From the NCBI GenBank assembly GCA_945872285.1, contig CAMBZR010000002.1, positions 1 to 64,000 on the forward strand: a stretch of DNA of 64,000 nucleotides, given 5' to 3'. This DNA comes from Bordetella parapertussis (GTDB lineage: Bacteria > Pseudomonadota > Gammaproteobacteria > Burkholderiales > Burkholderiaceae_B). Position 1 is the stretch's first letter. Each line of letters opens with the position of its first letter. The position numbers were made by a program, and so were the translations under genes. The notes under the pieces are model-generated. The model ran no database searches, was not told the origin of the DNA, and was given only the letters and a program-made list of their open reading frames with translations. Below are positions 1 to 7,430 of the stretch, piece after piece.

Positions 1-570
1 GCCGATTGCGCCCGTCTGATTCAAGAAACCCTGAAGGCCTATGGCCGCATTGATATCCTGATCAACAATGCCGGCACTTCGGCAACCGGTGAGTTTGAGT
101 CGGTCACCGATCAGGCGTGGCAGTCTGACTTTGATTTGAAACTGTTTGCCGCGATTCGCTTGTCTCGCTTAGCAATCCCAGAAATGCGCAAAAACAAATG
201 GGGCCGCATTATTAACGTCACCAACATTGGTGCCAAACAGCCAAAAGCCAAGTCGATGCCAACCACGGTTACCCGTGCAGCGGGCTTGGCCATGACAAAG
301 GCTTTGTCAAAAGAATTTGCGGCTGACAACATTTTGGTCAACAGTGTTTGTATCGGTTTGATTCGCGCCGGTCAGCACGAGCGCAAAGCGGCTAAAGCCG
401 GCATCCCCGTTGAGCAGCTGTATGAAGCGCAAGGTAAAGAAGTGCCCTTGGGTCGTGTCGGCCGCGCTGAAGAAGTTGCCAATGTCGTGGCCTTCTTTTC
501 GTCTGAAGCCTCAAGCTATGTCACGGGTAGCAGTGTAAATCTTGATGGCGGTACGTCAGCAGTGATGTAA
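1..570 (+). CDS. SDR family oxidoreductase, 5' end outside window
   Basis: The reading frame is open from the first base and ends at a TAA at 568-570, so the N-terminus with the Gly-rich cofactor loop lies upstream. The visible part shows the SDR NNAG motif (about codons 23-26) and the C-terminal VNLDGG ending typical of classical SDRs of about 250 residues. The catalytic YxxxK is replaced: the segment just before the AAG turn reads TTVTR, giving Thr for Tyr and Arg for Lys, and the usual catalytic Ser site reads NVTN. The fold call is firm, but ordinary Tyr/Lys alcohol dehydrogenase chemistry is doubtful. A HAD-family gene follows 197 bases downstream on the same strand. Confidence 0.85.
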   Translation, partial: ADCARLIQETLKAYGRIDILINNAGTSATGEFESVTDQAWQSDFDLKLFAAIRLSRLAIPEMRKNKWGRIINVTNIGAKQPKAKSMPTTVTRAAGLAMTKALSKEFAADNILVNSVCIGLIRAGQHERKAAKAGIPVEQLYEAQGKEVPLGRVGRAEEVANVVAFFSSEASSYVTGSSVNLDGGTSAVM

Positions 571-591
571 TTTTTATTTGAGCCTTGCTCA

Positions 592-668
592 CGCGATGAA
601 CATAACCCAAGGTCGAGTTCATCGCGACGTCACCTCAAACAGTATCGATACCCGAATCCACTGTTTGA
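592..668. repeat. Two consecutive inverted repeats in the SDR-HAD intergenic gap
   Basis: A perfect 10-bp inverted repeat (CGCGATGAAC at 592-601, GTTCATCGCG at 617-626, 15-nt loop) is followed by a perfect 8-bp one (TCAAACAG at 635-642, CTGTTTGA at 661-668, 18-nt loop) and then a short T-run. The first starts 22 nt after the SDR stop. It could be a terminator without a strong U-tract, and the second could be an operator for the next gene. Function is inferred only. Confidence 0.4.
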
Positions 669-767
669 CGATTTTTCCGCCTAAATGACCCCGAGCCAGG
701 AACACGTGTACCGTATCGGGTCTAACTCTACAAGCATCACTCAAAATCAATATTCGGAGCACAAAGC

Positions 768-1487
768 ATGTCATCTCTTCACTCTACCGTTAAAGCCATG
801 GTGTTCGATACGTTTGGGTCAGTTGTCGACTGGCGCGGCAGTATCGTGCGTGACCTCACCCGCTGGGGTAACGAAAACGGCTTTCATGCTGACTGGACTG
901 TATTTGCCGAACAATGGCGCAGTATGTATCAACCCTCAATGGAAGCCTGCCGCAGTGGTAAGCGCGAATTCACTGTGCTAGATGTGTTGCACCGCGAATC
1001 GCTTGACGTCTTGATTGATCAGTATGGTCTAAGCAGAATGACCGAGGCCCAACGCGAGCACGTTAATAAAGTGTGGCATCGCTTAGATGGTTGGCCAGAT
1101 TCAGTGGGTGGCTTGGCGCGTTTAAAAAGCAAGTACATCATTGCCCCCCTTTCAAACGGCAATATCTCGCTGCTGACTGACATCGCTAAATACACGGGTC
1201 TGCCTTGGGATTTGAATCTATCCACCGAAGTGTTTCGCTGCTACAAGCCGCAGCCCGAGTCGTATCTTGGCGTGTGCCACGCGCTGCGCTTAGATCCCTC
1301 TGAAGTGATGATGTGTGCAGCACACAATAACGATCTGCTGGCCGCTAAAAACTGTGGTCTGAAAACTGCGTTTTGGCCGCGGCCAACTGAGTATGGCCCA
1401 ACGCAAACAGACAACCTGGTTGCGACCGAGGCATGGGATGTGGTGGCGAAAGATATTCGGGATCTAGCTACGCAAATGGGGGTTTAA
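768..1487 (+). CDS. HAD-superfamily hydrolase, haloacid dehalogenase type II-like
   Basis: A 239-residue cytoplasmic protein of the usual length for type II 2-haloacid dehalogenases. Motif I reads VFDTFGSVVDW with the nucleophile Asp at about residue 14. Motif II is PLSNGN, motif III supplies the Lys in YKPQPE, and motif IV reads AAHNNDLLAAK. Known L-2-haloacid dehalogenases have DxYGT and an S-x-N-x-x-D motif IV. Here FGS and the AHNND version differ, so true dehalogenation is not assured and a phosphatase or another C-halogen substrate is possible. The start ATG at 768 has GGAG 8 nt upstream. It converges on the nickel transporter gene with only 9 nt between stops. Confidence 0.85.
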   Translation: MSSLHSTVKAMVFDTFGSVVDWRGSIVRDLTRWGNENGFHADWTVFAEQWRSMYQPSMEACRSGKREFTVLDVLHRESLDVLIDQYGLSRMTEAQREHVNKVWHRLDGWPDSVGGLARLKSKYIIAPLSNGNISLLTDIAKYTGLPWDLNLSTEVFRCYKPQPESYLGVCHALRLDPSEVMMCAAHNNDLLAAKNCGLKTAFWPRPTEYGPTQTDNLVATEAWDVVAKDIRDLATQMGV

Positions 1488-1496
1488 TGAAAAATA

Positions 1497-2312
1497 TTAC
1501 TTAGCCAAGTAAGGCTCGCTCAGCCGCCGCCCCACAAAGTAACTGGCGACCATGATGGCAACGATAAGCCCCCCGAACCAGATCTCTTTGCCCGAACGCC
1601 ACTCGTCAAAGCTTGGACTCATTTCACCCAAAATACTCAAGGCGGCGAACAAGATACTCACGCCCGAGACCGCAAGCGCCATCACCCTCGAGGCAACTCG
1701 CGCCGCGCGATCAGACCGTTTGATCAGCTTCGCAATGAATAATCCATTGATGCCATCGGTGATTAGCATCCCAACCACAAAGAGCAGCGCGAAAATCACC
1801 GCAACGTGCCAAGCCTGATATTTACTGGCCAGAACTGCAAACAAAGAGGCTTGACTCAGCGTGTCAAAAGACAGTGCAAACACGGCACCCACAGCAAGCA
1901 TGGCACCCGCATGACTCACGTTCAGCATGCGTGCAAAAAAACTTTGGCGCCAGCCTTTGAGTTGCACCGCTTCGTGTGCGGGCGTATGCAGAACGCTCAA
2001 CAGATTTAAGACCGCAAGCCCAAGCAAAATAGTGATTGACACCCACGTGCCAAACTTATCGAGCCAAACTGGAAAATCGAATGTTTGCGCCAAGCTTGCC
2101 GCATAGATTGAAAGCGGCACGATCACAAAACCATGACCTAGCGAAAAAAGCAGTCCAGCCATTTTGGCAAGCACTGGTCGCTCGCTACTGTTGTAGCGAG
2201 TCAAACCATCGATCGCTGCCAGGTGGTCAGGATCAAAGCCGTGACGAATGCCAAGCATCAGCACAACGAGCGCCACACCGATCAGATCTTCTGGAAATTG
2301 CTCCGTATTCAT
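1497..2312 (-). CDS. NiCoT-type nickel/cobalt transporter
   Basis: A 271-residue integral membrane protein, shorter than the 330-350 of classic HoxN/NixA proteins. The family signature HX4DH appears in RHGFDPDHLAAID near residue 24, in the first membrane segment, and a second histidine motif LGHGFVIVP follows. Several more hydrophobic spans and a TDGINGLF segment are seen. It should import Ni2+ or Co2+ across the inner membrane. It is the last gene of a minus-strand operon 8-12 nt behind a TonB gene, which suggests TonB-energised outer-membrane metal uptake feeding this carrier. ATG at 2312 is preferred over the in-frame TTG at 2315. Metal preference cannot be read from sequence. Confidence 0.85.
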   Translation of the reverse strand: MNTEQFPEDLIGVALVVLMLGIRHGFDPDHLAAIDGLTRYNSSERPVLAKMAGLLFSLGHGFVIVPLSIYAASLAQTFDFPVWLDKFGTWVSITILLGLAVLNLLSVLHTPAHEAVQLKGWRQSFFARMLNVSHAGAMLAVGAVFALSFDTLSQASLFAVLASKYQAWHVAVIFALLFVVGMLITDGINGLFIAKLIKRSDRAARVASRVMALAVSGVSILFAALSILGEMSPSFDEWRSGKEIWFGGLIVAIMVASYFVGRRLSEPYLAK

Positions 2313-2323
2313 CAAAGATTCAC

Positions 2324-3316
2324 TTACTGCCGCTTAAATTGAATTGGCACCAGCACTGAAGCGACCACGTTATCGTTGCCGCGCTTGGCGGGCACAAAAC
2401 GCCACTGGCGCACCGCTTGCAATCCAGCCTCGTCCAAGCGCTCAAATCCGCTTGAGTTGCGTATCTCGACACTGAGCGGCGTGCCCTCGGCGCTCACTCG
2501 TACCAGCAACAGCACGGTGCCTTCTTCTTTCAGACGGCGCGACTGCGAAGGGTAAGCGGGTGCTGGGTTATGCAAATAGTCAGCGTCAAAACGTGCTGCC
2601 GTCAGAGCGGGCTCTGTGCCTGTGCCCGTTTGAGCGCTGCCACTCGCGTTACCGGTCAGACCCATATTGCTTGTTGAGACCGAATTAGCCGTTGCAGTCG
2701 CCCCCCCATTGGGTGCCGTCACCTTGGCAGCAGATCTAGGCCGCGCGGATGCGTCAAGATCGGGCGTTGGACGCACTGTCGCTGCCGCTGGTGCTTTAGG
2801 TGGTGTGAGTGTTGAAACCGATGTAGTCGGTGTAGTCGGTGTAGTCGGTGTAGTCGGTGTAGTCGGTGCGGTCACTGCGATCGGCGCGGTATAGGATGTC
2901 TGAGTAGGTTGCGCTTGTGACTCAGGCAACTGTTCGGGTGCGAGCTCGGGTGCGACCTGCGACTCGGGTGCGGGGGGCACAAGCTGAGAAAGTGCGATGT
3001 CTATCTGTTGAGGCTGTGCAAGTTCAAGCGCGGGCGCAACGGCTGCCGGCAACAGCTCTGATGCTAGCCCTGCAGCATCCACGTCAGGTGTTGAACGCTC
3101 TTGCGCTGGCACCTCTGGCGAGGCCGGCACATCACCCCCAAGATCTTCGAGACTCAAAATCGAAACTTCGATCGGAGCGGGCGACCACGTCCAGCTCAGT
3201 AAGGCAGCGATAACCGCGCCGTGCACGGCAACAACAACGACCAGTCGCAACAGCGAAGCCGCGCGCTCTGAGCGAAGCCACGATTTTTTTTCAATCGCAA
3301 CGATCGTGTTTGGCAC
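2324..3316 (-). CDS. tonB: Energy transducer TonB
   Basis: A 330-residue protein with the TonB layout: a short cytoplasmic N-terminus, one membrane anchor (about residues 22-42), a long Pro/Ala/Thr-rich periplasmic linker, and a C-terminal TonB domain (about residues 245-328) containing PAYPSQSRRLKEEGTVLL and a closing WRFVPAKR segment. It transmits proton-motive energy from ExbB/ExbD, absent here, to outer-membrane receptors. The linker includes a PTT tripeptide run coded by a 9-bp tandem repeat. No ATG lies near the N-terminus. The start is taken as GTG at 3316, 8 nt after the yaeQ stop. The neighbouring nickel carrier suggests a metal-uptake-dedicated TonB; a general TonB is also possible. 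Confidence 0.88.
   Translation of the reverse strand: MPNTIVAIEKKSWLRSERAASLLRLVVVVAVHGAVIAALLSWTWSPAPIEVSILSLEDLGGDVPASPEVPAQERSTPDVDAAGLASELLPAAVAPALELAQPQQIDIALSQLVPPAPESQVAPELAPEQLPESQAQPTQTSYTAPIAVTAPTTPTTPTTPTTPTTSVSTLTPPKAPAAATVRPTPDLDASARPRSAAKVTAPNGGATATANSVSTSNMGLTGNASGSAQTGTGTEPALTAARFDADYLHNPAPAYPSQSRRLKEEGTVLLLVRVSAEGTPLSVEIRNSSGFERLDEAGLQAVRQWRFVPAKRGNDNVVASVLVPIQFKRQ
2822..2866. repeat. Five perfect copies of a 9-bp tandem repeat inside tonB
   Basis: The unit TGTAGTCGG (plus strand) repeats five times without a mismatch. It encodes the Pro-Thr-Thr run of the TonB periplasmic linker. Because the unit is three codons, gain or loss changes linker length without a frameshift. Confidence 0.95.
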
Positions 3317-3324
3317 AACAGGGC

Positions 3325-3873
3325 TTAGTCTTTCGCTTCGCGCCAGACCTCTGGCACAAAAGTGATTTGACCTTGATCATTTGAGATGAAAATTTCACCG
3401 TCCTGAATGTTGGCGTGCAAGATCATGCTGCGCTGTGTCTGTGCGGCTAACTCGCGAGTATCCTCTGAAGGCAAACACACCACCCTTAAGTTACGCGCGC
3501 GCTCGAGCTTGTTGCGAATGCCATCCCACCAAATCTTGCTGTTCTGGCCGCTATAACAATAAATCACGACTTGTTTGGCGCGACCACAGGCTTTTAAGAT
3601 GCGCCGCTCGTCAGGCTGGCCAACCTCAATCCAGAGCTCAATCGAGCCAGTCAGGTCTTTAAGCCAAATATCGGGTTCGTCGGCGTCGCTCAAGCCTTTA
3701 GTAAAGGCCAAGTCTTCGTGCGTATGCAGCGCGAACGCCAGCACGCGCACCATCAGGCGCTCTTCGGTTTCGGAGGGGTGCCGGGCAAGTGTCAGGGCGT
3801 GACTGCCGTAATAATGGCGATCAGCGTCGGCCACGTTCAGCTCAGCTTTATAGATGGTTGCGCGTAAGGCCAT
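3325..3873 (-). CDS. yaeQ: YaeQ family protein
   Basis: A 182-residue protein that matches YaeQ along its whole length: N-terminal MALRATIYKAELNVADADR, a central IELWIEVGQPDERR segment and a C-terminal beta-rich tail. YaeQ proteins adopt a PD-(D/E)XK nuclease-like fold; some were once linked to RfaH-independent haemolysin expression, but the molecular role is unknown. The Glu in WIEVGQPD sits in the nuclease-core region. It is the first gene of the yaeQ-tonB-nickel transporter operon. The function in metal uptake, if any, is not evident, and co-location may be incidental. Confidence 0.9.
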   Translation of the reverse strand: MALRATIYKAELNVADADRHYYGSHALTLARHPSETEERLMVRVLAFALHTHEDLAFTKGLSDADEPDIWLKDLTGSIELWIEVGQPDERRILKACGRAKQVVIYCYSGQNSKIWWDGIRNKLERARNLRVVCLPSEDTRELAAQTQRSMILHANIQDGEIFISNDQGQITFVPEVWREAKD

Positions 3874-3943
3874 AAATCTCGTGTGTACTGTGCGAAGTCA
3901 AGAAGTGGATTATCCTTGATTATCTGACTGAGAGCCTTTTTTA

Positions 3944-4726
3944 ATGACAAACCCCCATATTGCCGCCATTGCCCAGACCCTTTTGGCGGCCCGCCATGGC
4001 CGACAACCCGCCGACCCCGCCCAACACGTCGATCAACTGCAATCCACCGACGAGGCCTACGCTGTTCAAGAACTGGTGCGCAAAGAGTTAGCCCCTGAGC
4101 AAGCCGCCGTGGGTCGTTACTGGAAATCAGGCGCCTCTTCGCGCGATGTCAGCTTATTGTCTAGCGCCCTTCTTGACACGGGCGTCTGGACTAGCCCAGC
4201 TCAAGCACGCGACTGGCCTTTCAATATGCGTTTGATCGAGATCGAAATTGCTCTCAAAATCAATCGGGTAGTGTCGCCCGTAGAGGCCGCATCGCTGACG
4301 CACGAACAAGCGCACGCCTTGATTGGCGCCATGGCGGTCACCATCGAAGTGGTTGACTCACGTTGGCAACAAACCGAGCAGCTACAACCTCTGCTCAAGC
4401 TAGCAGACATGCAAACCCATGGCGCCCTGGTGGTTGGTAGCTGGATGCCCTACAGCGCGCAAGAAGTCGAACGCGACTGGACGCGCCAGCGTTGTACGGT
4501 CAAGATCGGTCAGGCACCCGCCCAAGAATTTGTCGGTACCCATTCTATGCAAGACCCCCGTTGGCTGGTACCGCTTTGGCTGCGCCACGTCACCGCTGGC
4601 GGCGCTTCAATCCCGGCAGGTACGGTTGTGACGACTGGCAGTTGGTGTGGGATGCCTGCTGCTCAGCCTGGTGATTTGGTGGTGGCAAGCTTTGACGGCG
4701 TTGGTATGACCTCGGTGCAGTTTTAA
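3944..4726 (+). CDS. 2-keto-4-pentenoate hydratase-like protein (MhpD/FAH superfamily)
   Basis: A 260-residue protein of the hydratase/decarboxylase branch of the FAH superfamily, which hydrates 2-hydroxydienoates or decarboxylates oxo-enoates using Mg2+ or Mn2+. The metal-binding acidic pair is visible in LIEIEIAL (about residues 96-103), followed by VTIEVVDSRW and the LADMQTHGALVVG region, and it ends with the usual GD-[LV]-V-x-ASFDG-x-G segment. It is divergently transcribed from yaeQ with 70 nt between starts. A Bug transporter component follows 82 nt downstream, so it may act on the same imported compound. The exact substrate is unknown. Confidence 0.82.
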   Translation: MTNPHIAAIAQTLLAARHGRQPADPAQHVDQLQSTDEAYAVQELVRKELAPEQAAVGRYWKSGASSRDVSLLSSALLDTGVWTSPAQARDWPFNMRLIEIEIALKINRVVSPVEAASLTHEQAHALIGAMAVTIEVVDSRWQQTEQLQPLLKLADMQTHGALVVGSWMPYSAQEVERDWTRQRCTVKIGQAPAQEFVGTHSMQDPRWLVPLWLRHVTAGGASIPAGTVVTTGSWCGMPAAQPGDLVVASFDGVGMTSVQF

Positions 4727-4808
4727 TCGGTTAAATTTGCGTGATCAGCACAAACCATAGGCCGAGGCATTAGTAACCTTGGCTGAACAGTTCCCTTCGG
4801 AGACCGCT

Positions 4809-5780
4809 ATGCTCAAAGCCTTGATACGCGTAGTTTTTACTGCAGTTGCGTTTTTTTCTATTGCACAAGCAAGCTACGCCCAGACGTTTCCTGATCGGGC
4901 GATTCGTTGGATTGTGCCGTGGCCACCTGGTGGTGGTGGCGATGTGATTGCACGTTTGCTTGGAAACCCTGTTGCGGACGCGCTAGGCAAACCGGTGATC
5001 ATTGAGAACCGCGCTGGGGCCGCAGGTAACATTGGCGCCTTGGCCGTTGCGCGCGCACCTGCAGACGGTTACACCATCGCGTTCGCCTATTCGGGCACGC
5101 ACTCGATCAACCGGCACCTGTATAAAGAAATGCCCTTTGAAGAGAAAGACTTCACTCCGGTCATTTTTTTAGCCTCCGTACCGCAAGTGCTGGTCGTCAA
5201 TAGCAACTTACCTTTCAAAACAGTCAAAGACGTGATTGCTGCGGCAAAAGCCAACCCTGGTAAGCTCACTTACGGTTCAAGTGGCAACGGTGCGATCAAT
5301 CACTTGGCGGGTCAACTATTTGCCGATACGGCCGGCGTGCAGCTACAGCACATTCCTTACAAAGGCGGTGCCCCTGCAGCGACTGCCCTGATGTCGGGAG
5401 AAATTGATATGATTTTTGGTGAACCAGCCACACTGTTACCCCACATTGCGAGTGGCAAATTTAGAGCCCTTGCTGTGACGAGTGGTAGACGATCACTCAC
5501 TTTGCCCGAGCTACCCACGATCGCCGAAGCAGGTGTGCCCGGCTATGCCGTCACTTCTTGGAACGGCGTGCTGGCCCCCGCTAACACTCCAGCCGCGGCC
5601 GTCAAAACGCTAAACGCAGCGTTTAACAAAGCCCTGAATGACCCCGAGATTCGCACTCGTCTTGAAAAAATGGGCTTTGAATTAATTGGGGGTGCGCCCG
5701 AACTCTTCTCGGCACTGATTGAAGCCGAAACGATCAAGTGGGGCCCAGTGATTAAGAAATCTGGGCTGCAAATTAACTAA
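4809..5780 (+). CDS. Bug-type tripartite tricarboxylate transporter substrate-binding protein
   Basis: A 323-residue secreted periplasmic binding protein. The signal peptide covers about residues 1-25 and ends ASYAQ. The mature part has the Bug hallmarks WPPGGGGDVIAR, VIIENRAGAAGNIG, IPYKGGAPA and LPTIAEAGVPGY. These proteins bind carboxylates such as citrate, glutamate or aromatic acids and deliver them to TctAB-like membrane partners, none of which is encoded nearby. ATG 4809 is preferred because GGAG lies 7-8 nt upstream and it starts the signal peptide; an upstream in-frame TTG at 4779 is less likely. It leads a plus-strand run with the small barrel protein, PRISE-like reductase and flavoprotein genes. 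Confidence 0.92.
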   Translation: MLKALIRVVFTAVAFFSIAQASYAQTFPDRAIRWIVPWPPGGGGDVIARLLGNPVADALGKPVIIENRAGAAGNIGALAVARAPADGYTIAFAYSGTHSINRHLYKEMPFEEKDFTPVIFLASVPQVLVVNSNLPFKTVKDVIAAAKANPGKLTYGSSGNGAINHLAGQLFADTAGVQLQHIPYKGGAPAATALMSGEIDMIFGEPATLLPHIASGKFRALAVTSGRRSLTLPELPTIAEAGVPGYAVTSWNGVLAPANTPAAAVKTLNAAFNKALNDPEIRTRLEKMGFELIGGAPELFSALIEAETIKWGPVIKKSGLQIN

Positions 5781-5783
5781 GTC

Positions 5784-6311
5784 ATGATTTTTATGAGCCA
5801 AAGTGGGATCACCGATCCCACTCAAGAGCCGCAATGGGCGCAGTGGTACGTCGAGCACCTGCGCATCATGCGCACGGTCGACGGCATCATGTCAGCCAAG
5901 CGCTTTCAAACGGCCTCGCCCAACTGGCCCCCCTCACTTGCGATGTATTCGATTCGCTCGCCTGAAGTCTTTGTCGACCCGTACTATCAGAAAATTCGGG
6001 GCATGGGGCCTTGGCTGAGTTTGATAGACAAACGCTTTTACCAGCGTAATCTTTTCGAAGGCGTAGAACAGGCAAGCATCATGGCGCCCGAGGTGCCTGC
6101 AGGCTGTGCCCTAGTTGTGACCGATCAGGCGCAGCCTACGCTTGGTCATCAAGAGCCAGCGTTTGAAGGCGTTACGTTTACTTGGTTGCGCGCAGTTGGC
6201 CTAGATCAGTCAACGCCTTACCGAGGGATCAGTGTGATACCTCACGCGCGAGCACTCGGTCTGCCAACGCGCGCTGACGTTGCGCTGTATGCATCGGCGC
6301 AACCCAGCTAA
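5784..6311 (+). CDS. Uncharacterised protein, possible dimeric alpha-beta barrel
   Basis: A 175-residue cytoplasmic protein with no signal peptide or membrane span. The first half (WYVEHLRIMRTVDGIMSAKR, then SLAMYSIRSPEVF) has the helix-strand pattern of EthD/Dabb-like ferredoxin-fold proteins, and the second half looks like a repeat of that fold. It is not recognised as a named family. It lies 3 nt after the Bug gene and 30 nt before the PRISE-like gene, so it is almost certainly cotranscribed and may handle a pathway intermediate. The start may be ATG 5784 or ATG 5793; neither has a strong ribosome-binding site. Confidence 0.75.
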   Translation: MIFMSQSGITDPTQEPQWAQWYVEHLRIMRTVDGIMSAKRFQTASPNWPPSLAMYSIRSPEVFVDPYYQKIRGMGPWLSLIDKRFYQRNLFEGVEQASIMAPEVPAGCALVVTDQAQPTLGHQEPAFEGVTFTWLRAVGLDQSTPYRGISVIPHARALGLPTRADVALYASAQPS

Positions 6312-6341
6312 CGGTTACCCGCGCCAACACTTTCAAGAGTC

Positions 6342-7412
6342 ATGACTTTGAACCTTAAGCCTAAACCACGCAAGACTTTGATCGCTGGTGCCACCGGTCA
6401 AATCGGCTCAAGCGTTGGCATGCATCTAATGGGGCTAGGTGATTGGGGGCCGTTGGGCCTCGCACGTACGCCTGACCCACAGGCTCCCTACCCGATGCTT
6501 GCGGTTGACCTGACCGATGCGAACGACTGCCAACAGAAGCTAGCCCAGCTGCAGGGCATCACGCACGTGTTGTATGCAGCGCGCTTTGATCATTTTGGCG
6601 GCGAGCTTGAATCCAAAGACACGAACGTGGCGATGCTAAGAAACTTGCTGGATGCGCTCGAACACAATTCAAACGATCTGCAGCATATTCACCTCGTGCA
6701 TGGCACCAAGTACTATGGCCATACGGTGAAAGAGCGCCGGACGCCGTATCGCGAAGATGACGCCTGCGGCAACTACAAGAGCTTTTATTTTGAACAGCAA
6801 CAACTGGTTGAACAACGCCAGCGTGGGCAAAACTGGTCTTGGTCGATTTCGCGCCCCCATGCGTTTTGCAACTATCGCACCGATGAAGCGCGCAACATGC
6901 TGTTGGTCTTGGGGTTATATGCCTCGATCTTGCGTGAGCTCGGCGAGCCCTTACATTTTCCAGGCACACCTCGCAGCTTTGAAGTGAAAACACAATTTTC
7001 GTGGCTACCAACACTCGCACGCTCAGCGGTTTGGATGATGACTGCACCTCAATGTGCCAACCAAGCCTATAACATCGTCAACGGTGACCCGATGAGTTGG
7101 TCTGAGCTTTGGCCTATCTTTGCACAATACTTCAAGATGGAAGTCGGTCAGCCGAATTCAGGTACCTTTGCCAAGTTTGCCTTTGACAAAGATGCTCTAT
7201 GGCAAGCGATGATCAAAAAATACGATTTGAAAAAAACTGACTTGCAAACAGTTGCGCAATGGCCGTATGGTGACTATGTATTGTCGCTGCAGTGGGATGT
7301 CGTGTCTGACATGGCTAAAGCGCAACGAGATGGTTTTACTGAAACGATCAACACGCCAAAGATGTTCACGGGTGGTTTTGATTATTTTCGCGAACACAAA
7401 ATAATCCCTTAA
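6342..7412 (+). CDS. PRISE-like NAD(P)H-dependent enone reductase (atypical SDR)
   Basis: A 356-residue extended SDR resembling the progesterone 5-beta-reductase/iridoid synthase-like (PRISE) group, which reduces activated C=C bonds of enones. Visible features are the Rossmann loop IAGATGQIGSSVG (about 14-26), the catalytic Lys in HGTKYYG (about K123) and the catalytic Tyr in SFYFEQ (about Y149), then WSISRPHAFCNY. These are the diagnostic Lys and Tyr of PRISEs, replacing the usual SDR YxxxK. Length fits the bacterial members. The next gene, 18 nt on, is a KstD-type flavoprotein, so the pair may interconvert cyclic enone and saturated ketone or a similar compound. The natural substrate is unknown. 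Confidence 0.82.
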   Translation: MTLNLKPKPRKTLIAGATGQIGSSVGMHLMGLGDWGPLGLARTPDPQAPYPMLAVDLTDANDCQQKLAQLQGITHVLYAARFDHFGGELESKDTNVAMLRNLLDALEHNSNDLQHIHLVHGTKYYGHTVKERRTPYREDDACGNYKSFYFEQQQLVEQRQRGQNWSWSISRPHAFCNYRTDEARNMLLVLGLYASILRELGEPLHFPGTPRSFEVKTQFSWLPTLARSAVWMMTAPQCANQAYNIVNGDPMSWSELWPIFAQYFKMEVGQPNSGTFAKFAFDKDALWQAMIKKYDLKKTDLQTVAQWPYGDYVLSLQWDVVSDMAKAQRDGFTETINTPKMFTGGFDYFREHKIIP

Positions 7413-7430
7413 CAGGGTGGAGCAAAAGCT

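Noticed and set aside
2822..2866. Tandem repeat as a possible CRISPR-like array
   Set aside because: Units are only 9 bp, have no spacers and encode part of the TonB linker; no cas genes are present.
2667..3213. Long plus-strand open frames inside the TonB linker region
   Set aside because: They are the complement of the Pro/Thr-rich repeat and Ala/Pro-rich linker of tonB, with low complexity and no known domain; tonB on the minus strand has a clear C-terminal domain.
6559..7047. 162-codon minus-strand open frame
   Set aside because: It lies wholly within the PRISE-like gene, has no recognisable domain and is explained by codon-phase effects.
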